Shown here: piece after piece, positions 24,810 through 37,530 of the stretch
Numbering within the stretch: position 1 is the stretch's first letter
Layout of the letters: each line of letters begins with the position of its first letter
Source of the DNA: Heterodera schachtii
Taxonomy: Eukaryota > Nematoda > Chromadorea > Rhabditida > Heteroderidae
Assembly: GCA_023374025.1 (NCBI GenBank)
Contig: SIJG01000013.1
Coordinates: 1,124,602 to 1,188,601, forward strand
Direction of reading: 5' to 3'
DNA length: 64,000 bases
Position numbers and translations under genes: made by a program
The notes under the pieces: model-generated
The model's database searches: none
Told to the model about the DNA's origin: nothing
The model's input: the letters and a program-made list of their open reading frames with translations, nothing else

Positions 24810-27800
24810 ATGTCTGCGAAATTAGAAACAACCAGTCCAGATGGGGCTAAAGTCAGCATCAACATCCATGACAGAAATGAAGAAAAAGCCTTGATCAACT
24901 CCAAGGCTGTCCATGTGAGGCTGTTTAAATTCAGGGGTTTGGAAAATTTTGAAAAATCAAAGAAACCTGACACTCAAACGGATTGTTATGTATTTTTTTG
25001 TGTCTCATTATTGGAAATTTCAAAATTAGATATACCTTGAATCCCGTACTTTATGGGGTATTTTGGTCCCGAAATCCGGGGTTTTCTCAAAAATCCAATG
25101 ATTTTCGAAAAAAAAATAAAATAAAAATCTGAATTAAGGTTATTGACCCTGCCGAGGCGGCCAACTCACTTGGCACTTTCAAGGAGCAAGAACCGGCCGC
25201 CCAGCGAATTGCTTTACGGTTAAAACACCATAAATTTTTCAATTTTATTTTTTTTCGAAAAATTTTTGAATTTTTCAGGACATACCCTCGTCGTTGGGCT
25301 GTGCTTGCTGTGGTGGCATTGTTGAACTGCTTCAACACAATGATTTGGATTGCCTTTTCACCGATTTCCAACCATGTTTCCAATTTTTATGGCGAGGTTT
25401 GCATTTTTTTTTTCCAAAATTTTTTTTCCCAATTTAAAATTTTGGCTCACAAATAATGTCATAATTATCACCGATGCCATCTCGTTACCAAAGTGAAAAA
25501 CCCCTAACCTAAATCCAAACGAAATCGAAATTCTAAAAATTTGTTTTTTCGACTTTTTCCCATCACGGCCTACGCTCTTGTAAAAAAAAAAAAATAAATA
25601 AAAAAATAGTGCAATTTTTTACTTTTAGAAAGATTCCGCCACTTATTTCTCTGGAATTTTCATTTTTGTGACCATACCAGTGGGCCTTGTTGCGATGTGG
25701 TCGGGCGGACGGTTTGGTGAGCCGAAAATTTTTTTTTATAAGAAATTAACTCAAAAAATATTTTTTAGGCCTCAGATCATCCATTTTGGTTGCAGCATGG
25801 GCCAATGGGATTGGAGCTGCAATTCGTTTGGCCAGGTCAGCCGTCTGGGGTTCGAATTAGCCCATGAAAAATGTCGGTCCGTCAAAATTCAAAAAATATC
25901 GTATTTTCGCTGCTGATGGGCACCCCGGTAAAATTTACGCCATTTGGGAGATTTTTGGCTCAAAATGACAATTTGGGTGATTTTTTATGCCAATTTTTCA
26001 AAAAAATGAATTAGTGGGTGCAATTCACCCCCCCCCCCCCCCCTCTGAAATTCTTTGAAAATTTATAAAAAAAATATTTTTTTAATTTAAAAAAATTCGG
26101 GGCGCGAGGCTTTATAGCCCGTTTGTGTGTCGTAAAAATTTTTTAAACAGTACCGATAGCAATGAAAAAATGGGTTTTCCATTTTCACCCCAATTTTTCA
26201 GTTCGTTTTTGCCCGATTCGCTGATCCACCTCCGTTTCCCGGTTGGCATCACTGGCCAAGGCGTGGCCGCGTTGGCCTACCCGTTCATCATGTTTTTGCC
26301 CACCAAAGTTGCTGCTGTTTGGTTCCCGGACACGGAGCGCACATTGGCAACAACAATTGGGGTAAAAATGGGGAAAATAAATAGGAAAAAGGCAAGACCA
26401 ATAAAACTTTCACTTTTTTTTATCAGAGATTTGTTCCATTAAAATTTTTTAAATTGAAATTAGGAAAATTTTTTTAAAAATTCAATAATTCACCATAAAA
26501 TTTCTAATAAAAAATTAGAGAAATTTTCAAGTTATCTTATAAAAAATATTTTTATAAGGCTTTTCTTGAAAAAATTCTGTTTGAAAATTCAAAAAAAAAA
26601 AAAAAAATTTTTAGAAGGTGGAACGACTTGCTCCGTAATTTTTTTTTTTTTAATTTCATTTTTTGTCCAGGTGATGGCAAATCCGTTGGGTGTGTTGGTT
26701 GCCAATTTGGTCAGTGGTTAATTGGCAATTAATTATTCGATCCATTTTTTCCCATTTTTAATTCATTTAGGTCAGTCCAATGCTCGTGGAAAGTTGTGAG
26801 CAGGTAAAATTTTCTTACCTTTTATGTCTTTGCAAATTATTAAAATGATTTTTGTTTGGATTTGAACTTTATTTGTCTATCCTTCCAAAATTTTAATTAA
26901 AATTTACCAAATTTTAGAAAATTTATACAATTCTTGCCAATCCAATTTTTTTTTTCACTTAGCTGTCGGTGCTCAACCTTTTGCTCTCCATTCCGAGCAG
27001 TTAGTCTGACCGCATTCGCCACCTTTGCCATCACTGTAAAATAAAATGTTTTTTATATTAATTATTTAAATTTTTTAACTATTTTTTAGAGTTCCGAGCC
27101 AAAAATTCCGCCAACAGTCAGCGCAAGCCAAAAGAATTACCCATTCTTTCGAGGTTCGACAAAAAAAAAAAAATTTTTTTTTACTAACATAATGCCAATC
27201 TTTTTTCTATTATTTTAGGCATCAAAGAATGCATTACAAATCCACAGTATTGGGTGCTGATGTTTGTGATGGGCGGAGGTTTGCTGATTTTATTTAAATT
27301 TTATGCAAAATTTGCAAAAAAATTTAGGAAATTTTTTTCATAGAAAATTTCAAAAAAAAAAATTGGAAAAATTTGAAACAACCTGCTCCGCCAAAAAAAA
27401 AAACCATGACCCGAAGTACCGAAAAACGGTGTTTTCAATTTTTATTCCCGTTATCTCCCGGGCCATCATCAAGTTCGGTCAGTTCATTTCAAAATTTCGT
27501 CACGGCTCTAACTTTTGGGGCCCCAATTCCTCTAAAAATTTAAATAACTCTCCGACAGTAATTTTTAAATTTACATTTTTCCTAGGCATCGGCATGTTCA
27601 ACACGCTGTACACTCTGATGCAACAGTTGTTGTGTCCGTCCGGCTATTCCAACATGTTCAGTGGCACCGCGGCCGCTCTGCTGATCACTGGCGGTGTTGT
27701 GGGCGCAACGGGGGCGAGTAAGTGGGGCCTATTGGGAAACGACCAAAAAATGCAATAAAACTAGAAAAAAGGACTGACCCAATTTTTTTTTACCAATGGG

Positions 27801-30710
27801 TTGAATGCTTTACACGGGCACATTCAATTTTCCCCAACCTTCCCCCCCCCCCCAAAAAAAACTGAATTTTTTTTCTAAATTCCTAATTTTGAAGTTTTAT
27901 GAATTTTTTTGAGCTTTTGAATATAATAAAATACACATTTTTTCAATAGAATTTCTCTTTTTTTTTTTTTTACTATTTTCAAAATTAAACCCCAACTATT
28001 AAATTATACACAATTTTAAAAAAAATTTCCAAAAGTCGCTGAGAAAATTTTTTTTTTTTTTTTTTAGTTGAATTCATAAACTAGCATATTTTTTTCTATA
28101 GAATTTCTTTGGAAAAAAAAAATTATTTTTACTATTTTCAAAGAACCGTAATTATTAAATATATTCACAATTTTTTCTTTGCAGGTATTTTTGTTGACCG
28201 TACCAAATTCTACGAGGAGACAATGAAGGTGTCAATGGGACTTGCGGTTGTCTTCGGTCTTGCGTTCTTACAGGTGCATTAGTACCACTATAAATAATTC
28301 AAAAAATCAACAAACAAAAAAAAATCAGACAGTCGCCGGCGAAGGGGGGGGGGTGTGGAAATTCCTGAAAAACGTTCCCGATTTTCTTTTAAAAAAATCA
28401 TTAAAAATTCCAAAAATTTCCTCAACATGGCGATTCCATCAGCTAAAAAAACCCGCAAAATATACCTTTATTGGTACAAAAAAAAACATTCGCTCCTCCT
28501 CCCTTTTCATATTGCAATAAAAAATGTTTCATTTTTCGGAAAAAACATTAAAAAAAAATTTTTTTTTTTTTTTAAACAAACGGCAATGTCTTTCTTTGCT
28601 CTCCGATTCAGAATTAATTTTTTAATAACATTTTTTAATGTGAATTTTTCCTTCAGTTTGTGCTCCATGTTGGCATGAAACCGTGGTTGTTGGTGACCTG
28701 CTTCATTTTTGGCGTGTTCGGCTTGGCTGCCTACCCCGTGGGACTTCAACTGTCAGCAGTCAGTTACTAATCCAAAAATTGAAAAATTGAATTGCCAGGC
28801 CCACCGAAAGCGGAAAGATTTTTTTTTTATCAAAAAGAGGGGCAAATTATAAAAAAAAATTTGGTTCCATATTTGAAAATTCATTAGTCCTCAGACCCCA
28901 TCGATTGTAAATACGTAAAATTTCAATGTTAACGAAATGTATCAAAAAAAATTGTACAAAATATTTCAAAAATTTCCCATTTTTCCCATTCGTAAATTTA
29001 ATCTTTTTTTTTTGTGTGAGTCGATTAACCTAAATTTATCGACCAAGTGTTCACTTATAATGTCATTTTCTCTCTCATCCGTTCAAATCCAAAAATTGAA
29101 TTGCCAGGCCCACCGAAATCGGAAAGACTTTTTTTTTTTTTTTTTTGTCAAAAAGAGGGTCAAATTTATAGGTTTTTTGGTGCCATATTTGAAAATTTAC
29201 TATCCTTTTAAGTCCCTAAAATTTCACTTTTGCGCAAATTTAAAAAAAATTCCCGGTTTTCCCATTTAGTAGAACTTTTATATTTTTTGGCGACTCAATT
29301 AATCGACAATTTTCGACCAAAATTCTCACATTTTATGACGATTTACTACCACAAATTACTGACATTTTCTCTCTCTCTTTATCCGTTCAAGGAGTGCACT
29401 TTCCCCGTTTCTGAGACAACGTCGACCGGCCTGGTGGTGATCAGTGGCCAGATTCAGACCATCATCTATTTGGCACTGATGCGCACATTGGCACGCCCAC
29501 TGCAACCGTTGTACCGAAAGAACGAAGTGAGTGAATGAATAGGGTTTAATCAAATTTTTTTTTTTTTTTTTTTTGTAATGTAAGTCCAATTATGGGAAAG
29601 TCTTGAAAATAAAGCGACACATTGTTGGCATGAAGGGGTTCAGTTCAAAATCCCTGATATACTACCCCCCCCCAAAGTTTAGTTTTTTTTTTTTTAATTT
29701 CAAACTTATTGTTAGAAATTTTTCAGAAAATTTTAAATAATTTTTCCAGCGATTTTTTAAGGAATTTTATAAGAGATTACTGTTCTTTCAAAAATTTCAA
29801 AAAAAAAAAATAGCTGAATATTTTTTCAAAAAATTTTTCGGCAAAATTTCTGTTTGACAATTTTTTCGAAAAAATTTTCGGGGGTGGCGGGAAATAATTT
29901 ATTCCTCAACATTTCTGGCTCTAACCACCACTACCACCACCACCACAAGGTGTGCACGTTGGTTCGCGCTGCTGCGATTGAACTGTTGAAGGAACCGCCG
30001 CAGACCTGTGGCCACGGCACATTGTCCCAAGCGGAACAGACCGTCGAGCCCTACGATTACACAATGGCCGTCATTGTGAGTTTTCTATTAGAATGGACAT
30101 GTGTTGCTATTTCCGGGATCTGTTCCGTCACAAATTTTGAAGTTAACAACAGTTTTTGTTGAAATTTGCATGCTAATATTGGAGATGAACACTTTGAGCT
30201 CTCGAATGATATAAAATGATTAAAAATTATGGTTGATTTAGAACAAAGTTAGGTATATAGTCTTATATTGTTTGGTCTCATTGTCAGATTTTTTTTTTAA
30301 TTTCATTAAAACAATTTGAACTTTCCAGCGATTTTTTGAAAAATTCACTGAGAAATCTTCCATAATTTTTTTCTTGGAATTTTCTTATAAAAAATTAAAT
30401 CGGATTTTTTTTTCGTGAAAAATCTCTATTTTGAAAAATTTAAAAAAAAGAAAAAAATTAAGTTCAGCACCAACGCCAACAATAATTAGCATTTTCGTGC
30501 CCAATTCATTCATTCATTTATTAGGCCATGTCCGTGGTTGCCACATTGGCTGTCCTTGTGCTCATCCTGGTGTTCCGTCCAAAGCTCAGGCGTTTGGAGG
30601 TGGAGAGTGGCGGCATTCGCCTGCTGGACACGACGGCGACTGACAGCAAAAAGGAGGGGGCGCCGGAGGAAGGGAAGGCGCGCGCGCTTTTTATTTATTA
30701 TTTGATATAA
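24810..30710 (+). CDS. FLVCR-type major facilitator superfamily transporter (one apparent frameshift)
   Basis: Membrane transporter of the FLVCR/SLC49 group; animal relatives carry heme, choline or ethanolamine. Seventeen exons: 24810-24914, 25139-25218, 25279-25396, 25629-25716, 25769-25835, 26202-26361, 26671-26709, 26771-26803, 26963-27035, 27090-27153, 27219-27278, 27586-27717, 28185-28273, 28657-28758, 29392-29526, 29950-30075, 30525-30710; about 551 aa. Motifs: RRWAVLAVVALLNCFNTMIW (TM1), AVWFPDTERTLATTIG, then ANPLGVLVANLVSPMLV, LCPSGYSNMFSGTAAALLI, FVDRTK, AYPVGLQ and ECTFPVSE, in family order. The cytosolic tail is charged. Exon 9 is 73 bases where phase 0 at both ends requires a multiple of three; the frame changes near 26996, between LSVLNLLLSIP and AVSLTAFATFAIT. 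This is a sequencing error or a real one-base insertion that would inactivate the gene. Confidence 0.9.
28770..29270. repeat. Tandem duplication (about 320 bp) in the intron before exon 15 of the transporter
   Basis: The phrase TTGAATTGCCAGGCCCACCG occurs at about 28787 and 29097, each followed by A-G-rich text, a poly-T run, TCAAAAAGAGGG, CCATATTTGAAAAT and a similar AT-rich tail. Two copies, moderately diverged. Confidence 0.75.
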
Positions 30711-32684
30711 TAGGGATTTGAAATATATATATAAATATTACTAATATATTTAATACGAAAAATTCCAAGAAAAAATTATTTTTAGCAAAGTTATTGTTTT
30801 TTGAATATGGCCCCCAAATGGATAAAAATGAGCACATTTTGTTTCAGAAAAATTGGTCGATTTTTAACAAAGATATTGTTTGTTAAATATGAGTGCCAAT
30901 GTGGGGGAAATGGCGTTTTACGCACATTTTTTGGTCCACGTTACAATTTGTCAAAAATGGCACTTCAGGAATTGGGCTGGTGAAGTTTTAACATATCCGC
31001 CGATTTGGCACCCAGTGACTATCACTTGTTTGAGTCCTCATCCAATGCCCTTGCAGGCAAAAAAAACTCGAAAATGCCACGGCACTCCAAAATTGGCTTG
31101 ATAGCAATTGCTAAAATATTGAAAATTTGTTGTTGTTTTCTTTAATGATGATTGTTTAACCTTATAATTTTTTAATTTTAGTCATCCATAATTTTTGTGA
31201 AAGCGAACAGAAAGGCACAATTATTCATCTTTTTCATTTGAAATTAAAAATAAAAATTGAATATTTTAGCGGATATATTTTTTTCAGTGAAAATTTCTTA
31301 CAGTATTTCCATATTTAAAAAATTTCAATTTTCACCAATTTTATAAAGTTTTAAGTTTTCATTAATTGGTATGGCTAAAAATACACACCTAATTGAATGA
31401 AAAACAACAATTTTCCCGCATCCATTATTAATAATTCCATCAGAAATAGGCTGCTTTCATACGTAAGCAAATTTTGTTTTTGCTTTCTTAATTTGGAATT
31501 GGTGAGAATTTTCTGTAGATTCTATTAATCAGTGGAATTTTATTTCTTCAGAAACTCTGTTTTTTGTTGGAAATATATTTTATAAATGTATATTTTCAAG
31601 AAAAAAATATGAATGAGGAACTAAGCTTAGGATTTTTGGAAATTTTTACTAATTTTTATAGAGTTTATCCAAAATCAAAATTAACTAATAAAAATCCCAT
31701 ATTATTTTTTTCCAATTGCTTGGCATATAAATTAGCGAAAACGCAATTTCATTTGCCAAATTTGGCATCTCAAAGAAAGCTTTAAGCATTTTGCCAAATG
31801 AGTGATTGGCATTTTATGTGTGTGGGATAATTTATTTTGGTTTACCTTGTTTCATAAAAATTAGTAAAAGCCATAATGCCAAAATTTCACTGCATTTATC
31901 ATCTACGTTAATTAAATCACTTTGCCAAATTTGGCATCTCGAAAAATGCTTTACGCATTTTGCCAAATGAGTGATTGGCATTTTATGTTTGTGGGATAAT
32001 TTAATTTTGGTTATTGAAAGGAAAGCAAATTTGTAATTGCCATTTACTCATTTATTAAACTCAATTCCATTTAATTCATAATAATAATAATTTCATAATA
32101 AAATTACATAAAATATCCATTTTATAAGTGATTTTTTTTTGCAATTAAATTGAATTATGGAAAAGTAAAAAATATGTAAGTTCAAAATTTTCTCCTGTAA
32201 TTAAGAAGAGATTTTTGAAATAATTTTTATTTTATTTTCTATTATTAGGTTTTAGATTGGCCAAAAAAGGTATTAAATTAATTTTGTTTAAATGAAGATT
32301 TTCAAAAATGGTGGGCATAAATAATTTGGTTTTTTAAAGTAAAAAAGTCAAACTTTTATTGCGAAAAATTCTTGATTTGTTTCTTTTCCTTTAATCACTC
32401 AATTTTTGGGAATGGTTTTTTGTAAGCAATTTTAATTCAGGAAAACTAAAAATTAAATTTGCCAAATTTTCTTCTGCAAAAATTGAGAGAATTTTGAAAT
32501 AGTTTTTCTATTTCTATTCAGTTCCGAACTTTAGTTTGGCAAAAAAAAAAAAAAATTCTTAAATGCTTTTTAAAAATGAAAATTCTTCGAAATGAGGGAA
32601 AAATAATTTGAATTTTATTAAAATAATTGAATATTTTTGATTCAAAAACAAATTTCTTCCTAAAAACTCCAACTTTAGCTAAGA

Positions 32685-33542
32685 CATTTCTATTTATTTT
32701 ACGGACAAAAAAATATCTTTTAGGGAGAGTTATGTTGAATTTTCTAAGTTTTCCGGAGAAATTAAGGGCCATAAGGCTTAAACCGCCTCTAACATTTGAC
32801 CAACCGAATCAAACTGACAGCAAACAACATTAAAATAATGTTCAGACATCCTATAAGTATTTTCTATTCACTTTATGCAAGAAAAAAGTCATTAAACACA
32901 AAATTTTTGTGGGCGAAAAAATGTGAAAATCTGGGTAAATTCGTAAAAAAATTTCTAGGGGGTTGGTAAAAATTTTTCTTGGAAGATGAATATGATGAAC
33001 AGAAAGAGCACAAAATTCTCTACAAAATGGCCTTTGGATGAGGACTTTACGCCGCGTCTCCGCTGAGGGGCGTTTGGATAAACACGAATGTCGTAAAAAG
33101 TAAGCAAAATGGCTTAAAAATGGTCATTTTTTGGGTTGTCGATATTAAACCAAACGCCCCTCAGCGGAGACGCGGCGTAAAGTCCTCATCCAAAGGCCAT
33201 TTTGTAGAGAATTTTGTGCTCTTTCTGTTCATCATATTCATCTTCCAAGAAAAATTTTTACCAACCCCCTAGAAATTTTTTTACGAATTTACCCAGATTT
33301 TCACATTTTTTCGCCCACAAAAATTTTGTGTTTAATGACTTTTTTCTTGCATAAAGTGAATAGAAAATGCTTATAGGATGTCTGAACATTATTTTAATGT
33401 TGTTTGCTGTCAGTTTGATTCGGTTGGTCAAATGTTAGAGGCGGTTTAAGCCTTATGGCCCTTAATTTCTCCGGAAAACTTAGAAAATTCAACATAACTC
33501 TCCCTAAAAGATATTTTTTTGTCCGTAAAATAAATAGAAATG
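32685..33542. repeat. Near-perfect 393-bp inverted repeat with 72-bp loop
   Basis: Left arm 32685-33077 and right arm 33150-33542 are reverse complements over their full length as far as I can follow by eye, with one mismatch noticed (GTATTTTC against GCATTTTC near 32856 and 33370). The loop is 33078-33149. Arms begin CATTTCTATTTATTTTACGG and end GGGGCGTTTGG. No obvious target duplication and no open frame are present. A transcript through it would form a long double-stranded RNA. Confidence 0.92.
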
Positions 33543-33628
33543 TGTAAAAAGATTTGTTCTTTCTTATTTAACTTGTTTTATCAGCTTCTTTTTCGTAGTT
33601 GTTGAGATTTTGTCCGTTTTTCACATGT

Positions 33629-33829
33629 GTCCCTATTCTAATGCAACACCCCATTTTTGGAAAAAAATTCGTAAATCTTTTTTCCGTCGTCATTTCGTCT
33701 TCTCAATTTTAGAATCTTAATATTTTCAGAATTGCTATATACAGTTAAAATTTCAAATCGATTGGTTTATGGAAAGTTGTCAAACTCCCAAAAAATAGGG
33801 TGTCCCTATTCTAATGCAACACAGTGTAC
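33629..33829. repeat. Direct repeat TGTCCCTATTCTAATGCAAC, possible Tc1/mariner-type end
   Basis: The 20-base phrase occurs near 33630 and 33803, both times followed by AC. The second copy runs into ACAGTGTA, so read from the other strand it starts TACACTGTGTTGCATTAG, which has the look of a Tc1/mariner terminal repeat at a TA target. The opposite end was not found, so this may be a truncated relic. Confidence 0.4.
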
Positions 33830-35224
33830 AAAGCGAAATGATTTTTCATTTTATTGAGACAAATTTGACATTTCCTTTAATTCGTGCTAATAATAATTAT
33901 TTTTATCTAGCAATTTTATTTGAACATCCCTCAATTAGTGTGTAAATAATCATTTGCTCATAATTATCCCTTTTAAATTAGTGTGATAAATATTAGTTGT
34001 TGCAATTTAATTACCGCTTTAATTTACATGTAAAAATTTTTAAGAATTGCCCAATGTTCCCACAGATTTATTGATCACCATTTTCTTGACACAAAATTTT
34101 GTACCTTTTTCATCAAAATTAATAAAAGTCAGACTTCCAGTAGAGTGTGAGCACTTTTATTATTTAATTTAATTTAATTCTATTTTTTAATATTTAAAAA
34201 TTCTCATTTTTTGAATAAATAATTTTTTTTTAATTTTCATTCATTGCTATGGCTAAAAATATACATCTAATTGAATGATAAACAATTTTTTCCCATTATT
34301 AAAATAACCTTCATACGTCAGCAAATTTTGTTTTGCTTTCTTAATTTGGAATTGTGAGAATTTTCTGTAGATTTATGTCTTCATTATTACCAGTATTATT
34401 TTATTGCGATTGCTTGTAATAAAAAAAGCGAAAACTCATTTTTCATTTTGCTAAATTTGGCACTCGAAGAAAAAGGTATAAGAATTTTGCCCAATGAATG
34501 AATGGCATTTTATGTGTGTGGGATAATTTAATTTTGTTTATATAAAGGGAGGCAATTGAAAAATTGGCATTTACTCTTTTATTAAACTCAATTTCATTTA
34601 ATTTATGATAAAAAAAAATTCATTTCCCTAATAAAATTGCACAAAATATTCATTTATTTGTAAGTGATTTTTTGCAATTAAATTAATTTCTGAAAAAGGA
34701 AAAATTTAAATTTTAAAAATAGTCTTCTGAATAATAAGAGAATTTTGAAATATTTTTCTTTTTCTATTCAGTTGTTCGTCCGTGTTCATGCTCTCAATTA
34801 GTGTGTTAATAATAATCATTTGCCATAACTTTTGTCCGTAATTATCTAAATATTATTTGGTGCAATTAAATTACCGCTTTAATTTACACGTAAAAAACTT
34901 TAAGAATTGCCACATGTTCCCACAGATTTATTGATCACAATTTAATTGACACAGAATTTTGTACCTTTTTTCATAAAAACTAATAAAGTCAAAATTCCAG
35001 CAGAGTGTGCGCACTTTTATCATTTAAATTAATTAAAATTTTTTGAATATTTCAAAATTCTCATTATATGAATTAAATAATTTTTTCCAAAAAAGTAAAA
35101 ATCTGAAAATCTGCAGTTTAATTTCAAAAAAAAAATCCTGTAATACCCCTTCAAAAACATCAATATAAGCAAAAATTCTCCGATATCTAAACACCAAATA
35201 TCATTTTCACCTTAATACCCATTT

Positions 35225-35520
35225 CAATTCACTAATTAATTCATTGTCCCGGATTTTGCGCCCTCTTTAAAAAAGGTCCGGTTCCTATTGATATCCATTT
35301 TAAATAATTAATTCATGCATTAATTAATTATCCCTGATTTTAGCGCACTCATTAAAATGTCCGGTTCCTATTAATATCCATTTTAATTAATTCATTAATT
35401 AATTGTCCCTGATTTTAGCGCTTTCTTTAAAAATGTCCGGTTTCAATTAATATCCATTTTAATTAATTAATTGTCCCTGATTTTAGCGCACTCATTAAAA
35501 ATGTCCGGTTCCTATTTTGT
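35225..35520 (+). repeat. Tandem repeat (4 units, about 70-90 bp) ending on the receptor start codon
   Basis: Four successive units read TGTCCCTGATTTTAGCGC, then a short variable part, TTAAAAATGTCCGGTTCC and TATTAATATCCATTTTAATT. In the last unit the ATGTCCGGTTCC is the start of the receptor coding region (MSGS). Earlier units keep or lose the ATG. Confidence 0.8.
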
Positions 35521-37530
35521 TTTGGCCGAATTTATTTTGGCCATCATTTTCCACTCGGTTGCAATTGTGCAAATCTTCCTAATCCTTCGCTCAAATGTGC
35601 GCAAGAATATTTCGTTGTTCTTCATGGCACTGTTGGTCAATTGGTTGTGTGCCGCACTTTTGCTGTTACCATATGAAATTCATGCAATCATTGTTTGGCG
35701 CCCAACGGAAGGTGATCAATGATCAGTGAAATAAGCATAAAAATCTTAAAGATCATCATAGAAAATGAAAATGCTAATTAGTCATTAAAACACCTCAATT
35801 TGCGTGAAAAATATTTATTTTTTTTAATTTTTTTATATAATTGATTATATAATTTGACAAAAATTAGTTTAAAAGATCCTATTTTTTGTGTCCAATTTTA
35901 AAATTGATCTTAAAATTTCCAAGTTTGAAAAGACATCATTAAAGCATTAAAAAAAGAAAATGCTAATTAGGCAATAAAACTCCTCAATTTAAGTGTAAAA
36001 TTTTTCAATTTTGTAAATTCATTTATATAATTTAACAAAAATTAGTTTAAATAAACCTAGGTTTTGCTAACAATTTTAAAATTACAAACTGTGGAACCGT
36101 TTAATTATAATTTTTATCCATTTCTTAGGTACGCTTTACAATGGTGCCACACTTTTCTCCATTGCGCTTCCGGCACATTTGCTGCTCTCGATCATCCCAA
36201 TGTCCGTGTTCTTCTTGACCATTGACCGAATTTGCATCATACGCTTTGGACACAATTATGGCTATCAGATCAAGCGAGTGTTGAAGACTGTCCTTTCTTA
36301 GCGCTTTGTCGGTTGGCATTCTGTTCAACTTCATCGGAATGCTTTCGGCAATGCCAGTGCCAACCAAGACGGGTAGGTCAGGATGGGGATTTAAGCATTC
36401 GGGTTGCGGCATCTGCCCCAATTTTCGTGATTCTTCACAGTGTTTGATATCCCGTGGCAATTTGAACGGTGCCATTCCCGAACCTCCCGCGTCTTTTTTC
36501 CAATTTAAAATACAAAAATTAATTATTTAATAAAAATATATTCTAAATTTGATTTTTTTTTTTTTACATCTTGGCCCTAATAATATTCTTTTTTTAATCA
36601 TTAGAATGTGAAATTTTCGGCTGCATTCTTGGCACTTCCGTCCAATTGTACCTCGGATGGCGCGCCTTTTGTGCCATTTTGAACACAATCAGTGGCATTT
36701 CGTTTTTTGTCGTTTTTTACCGGTCCAACCGTAAAATGGCTTCAACAGCAAAAATGCTAAACAATGTTGGACAGTTGCAAATTCGTCGTGCCAATCGCGC
36801 GGTATTTCATAAAGAAATTTCCTGAAAAATTAAAAATATTATTAAAATTTATTTAGAATAATTTGCTGACATCCGTTGCAATTATCAGTGAATTGTTTCT
36901 CTCATTTTTGCCGCATTTTCTTCCATTTATTTGGGAAAGAGTAAGTAGAAATATATTTCTCCTTAATTATTTAAAAATACATATATTTTTCATTGTAATA
37001 AATGAAATTATTCGTGTTTAATTTTATCAATTTATATTAAATACATATTAAATAAATGTAAAAAAAACTTTTGTTAATTTCATTTGAATTTTAAATTTAT
37101 AAAGTATAATTGCTTTATTTTATAATATGATTTATAATTATCTTATTGATTGTTTTAAATAAAATATTTATTTTCCATTTTTAAAATGATTTTTTCGCAG
37201 ATTTTTGGTGCCGGCTCATCGCTTGGCACAGGCCCTTTGTCCGAGTTGATGAGCTCGATCGAAGCATTGTTGTTCTCCTCCATATATTCACACATGTTTT
37301 CGGCACGGGACGACACTTCAGTGCATGGCACGGGAGGAACATTACAACAGCAACAACAGCCATACCGTATGGAGGTGAATTACCGTATCAAGAATATGGA
37401 ACGAAGACGGTCGGACCGTGTGGTACCAATGGCACCGGGACAACATCAGCCGGCACAAATCCCGGTCCTCGAAGTTACGCCAGTTGAGAATGGAAACGGC
37501 AGGCCTGGGACATCGATGGCACGCTACTGA
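35501..37530 (+). CDS. Nematode-type seven-transmembrane receptor, probably frameshifted
   Basis: Exons: 35501-35711, 36129-36372, 36441-about 36490, 36605-36801, 36857-36940, 37201-37530. Hydrophobic segments in order: [20 protein letters not shown] (TM1), [20 protein letters not shown] (TM2), [20 protein letters not shown] (TM3, with a DRI motif in the DRY position), [13 protein letters not shown] (TM4), then [31 protein letters not shown] and [19 protein letters not shown]. The cytosolic tail is Gln-rich and ends MARY. The layout matches nematode serpentine (chemosensory-type) receptors; the subfamily is not assigned. Exon 2 meets an in-frame TAG at 36299 and resumes one base out of frame at SALSVGILF, so one extra base is present. 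The exon 3 to exon 4 junction is also not in phase with GT donors. It is either a pseudogene or affected by sequence errors. Confidence 0.75.

Larger units (their letters stand above)
31190..35070. repeat. Three-copy segmental repeat family
   Basis: Copy at about 31340-32525 and copy at about 34190-34770 share TATGGCTAAAAATAxACAxC, CAGCAAATTTTGTTTT-like, GAATTTTCTGTAGAT and GGCATTTTATGTGTGTGGGA in the same order. The segment about 33930-34200 is repeated in tandem at about 34785-35060 (shared TTACCGCTTTAATTTACA, CACAGATTTATTGATCAC, AGAGTGTGxGCACTTTTAT). Copies one and two flank the large hairpin. Confidence 0.75.
30711..35500. other. Repeat-rich spacer between the transporter and the receptor gene
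   Basis: No gene is supported. It contains three related segments (31190-32525, about 33880-34770, 34785-35070), the large inverted repeat at 32685-33542 and a short direct repeat, each listed separately. Confidence 0.6.
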
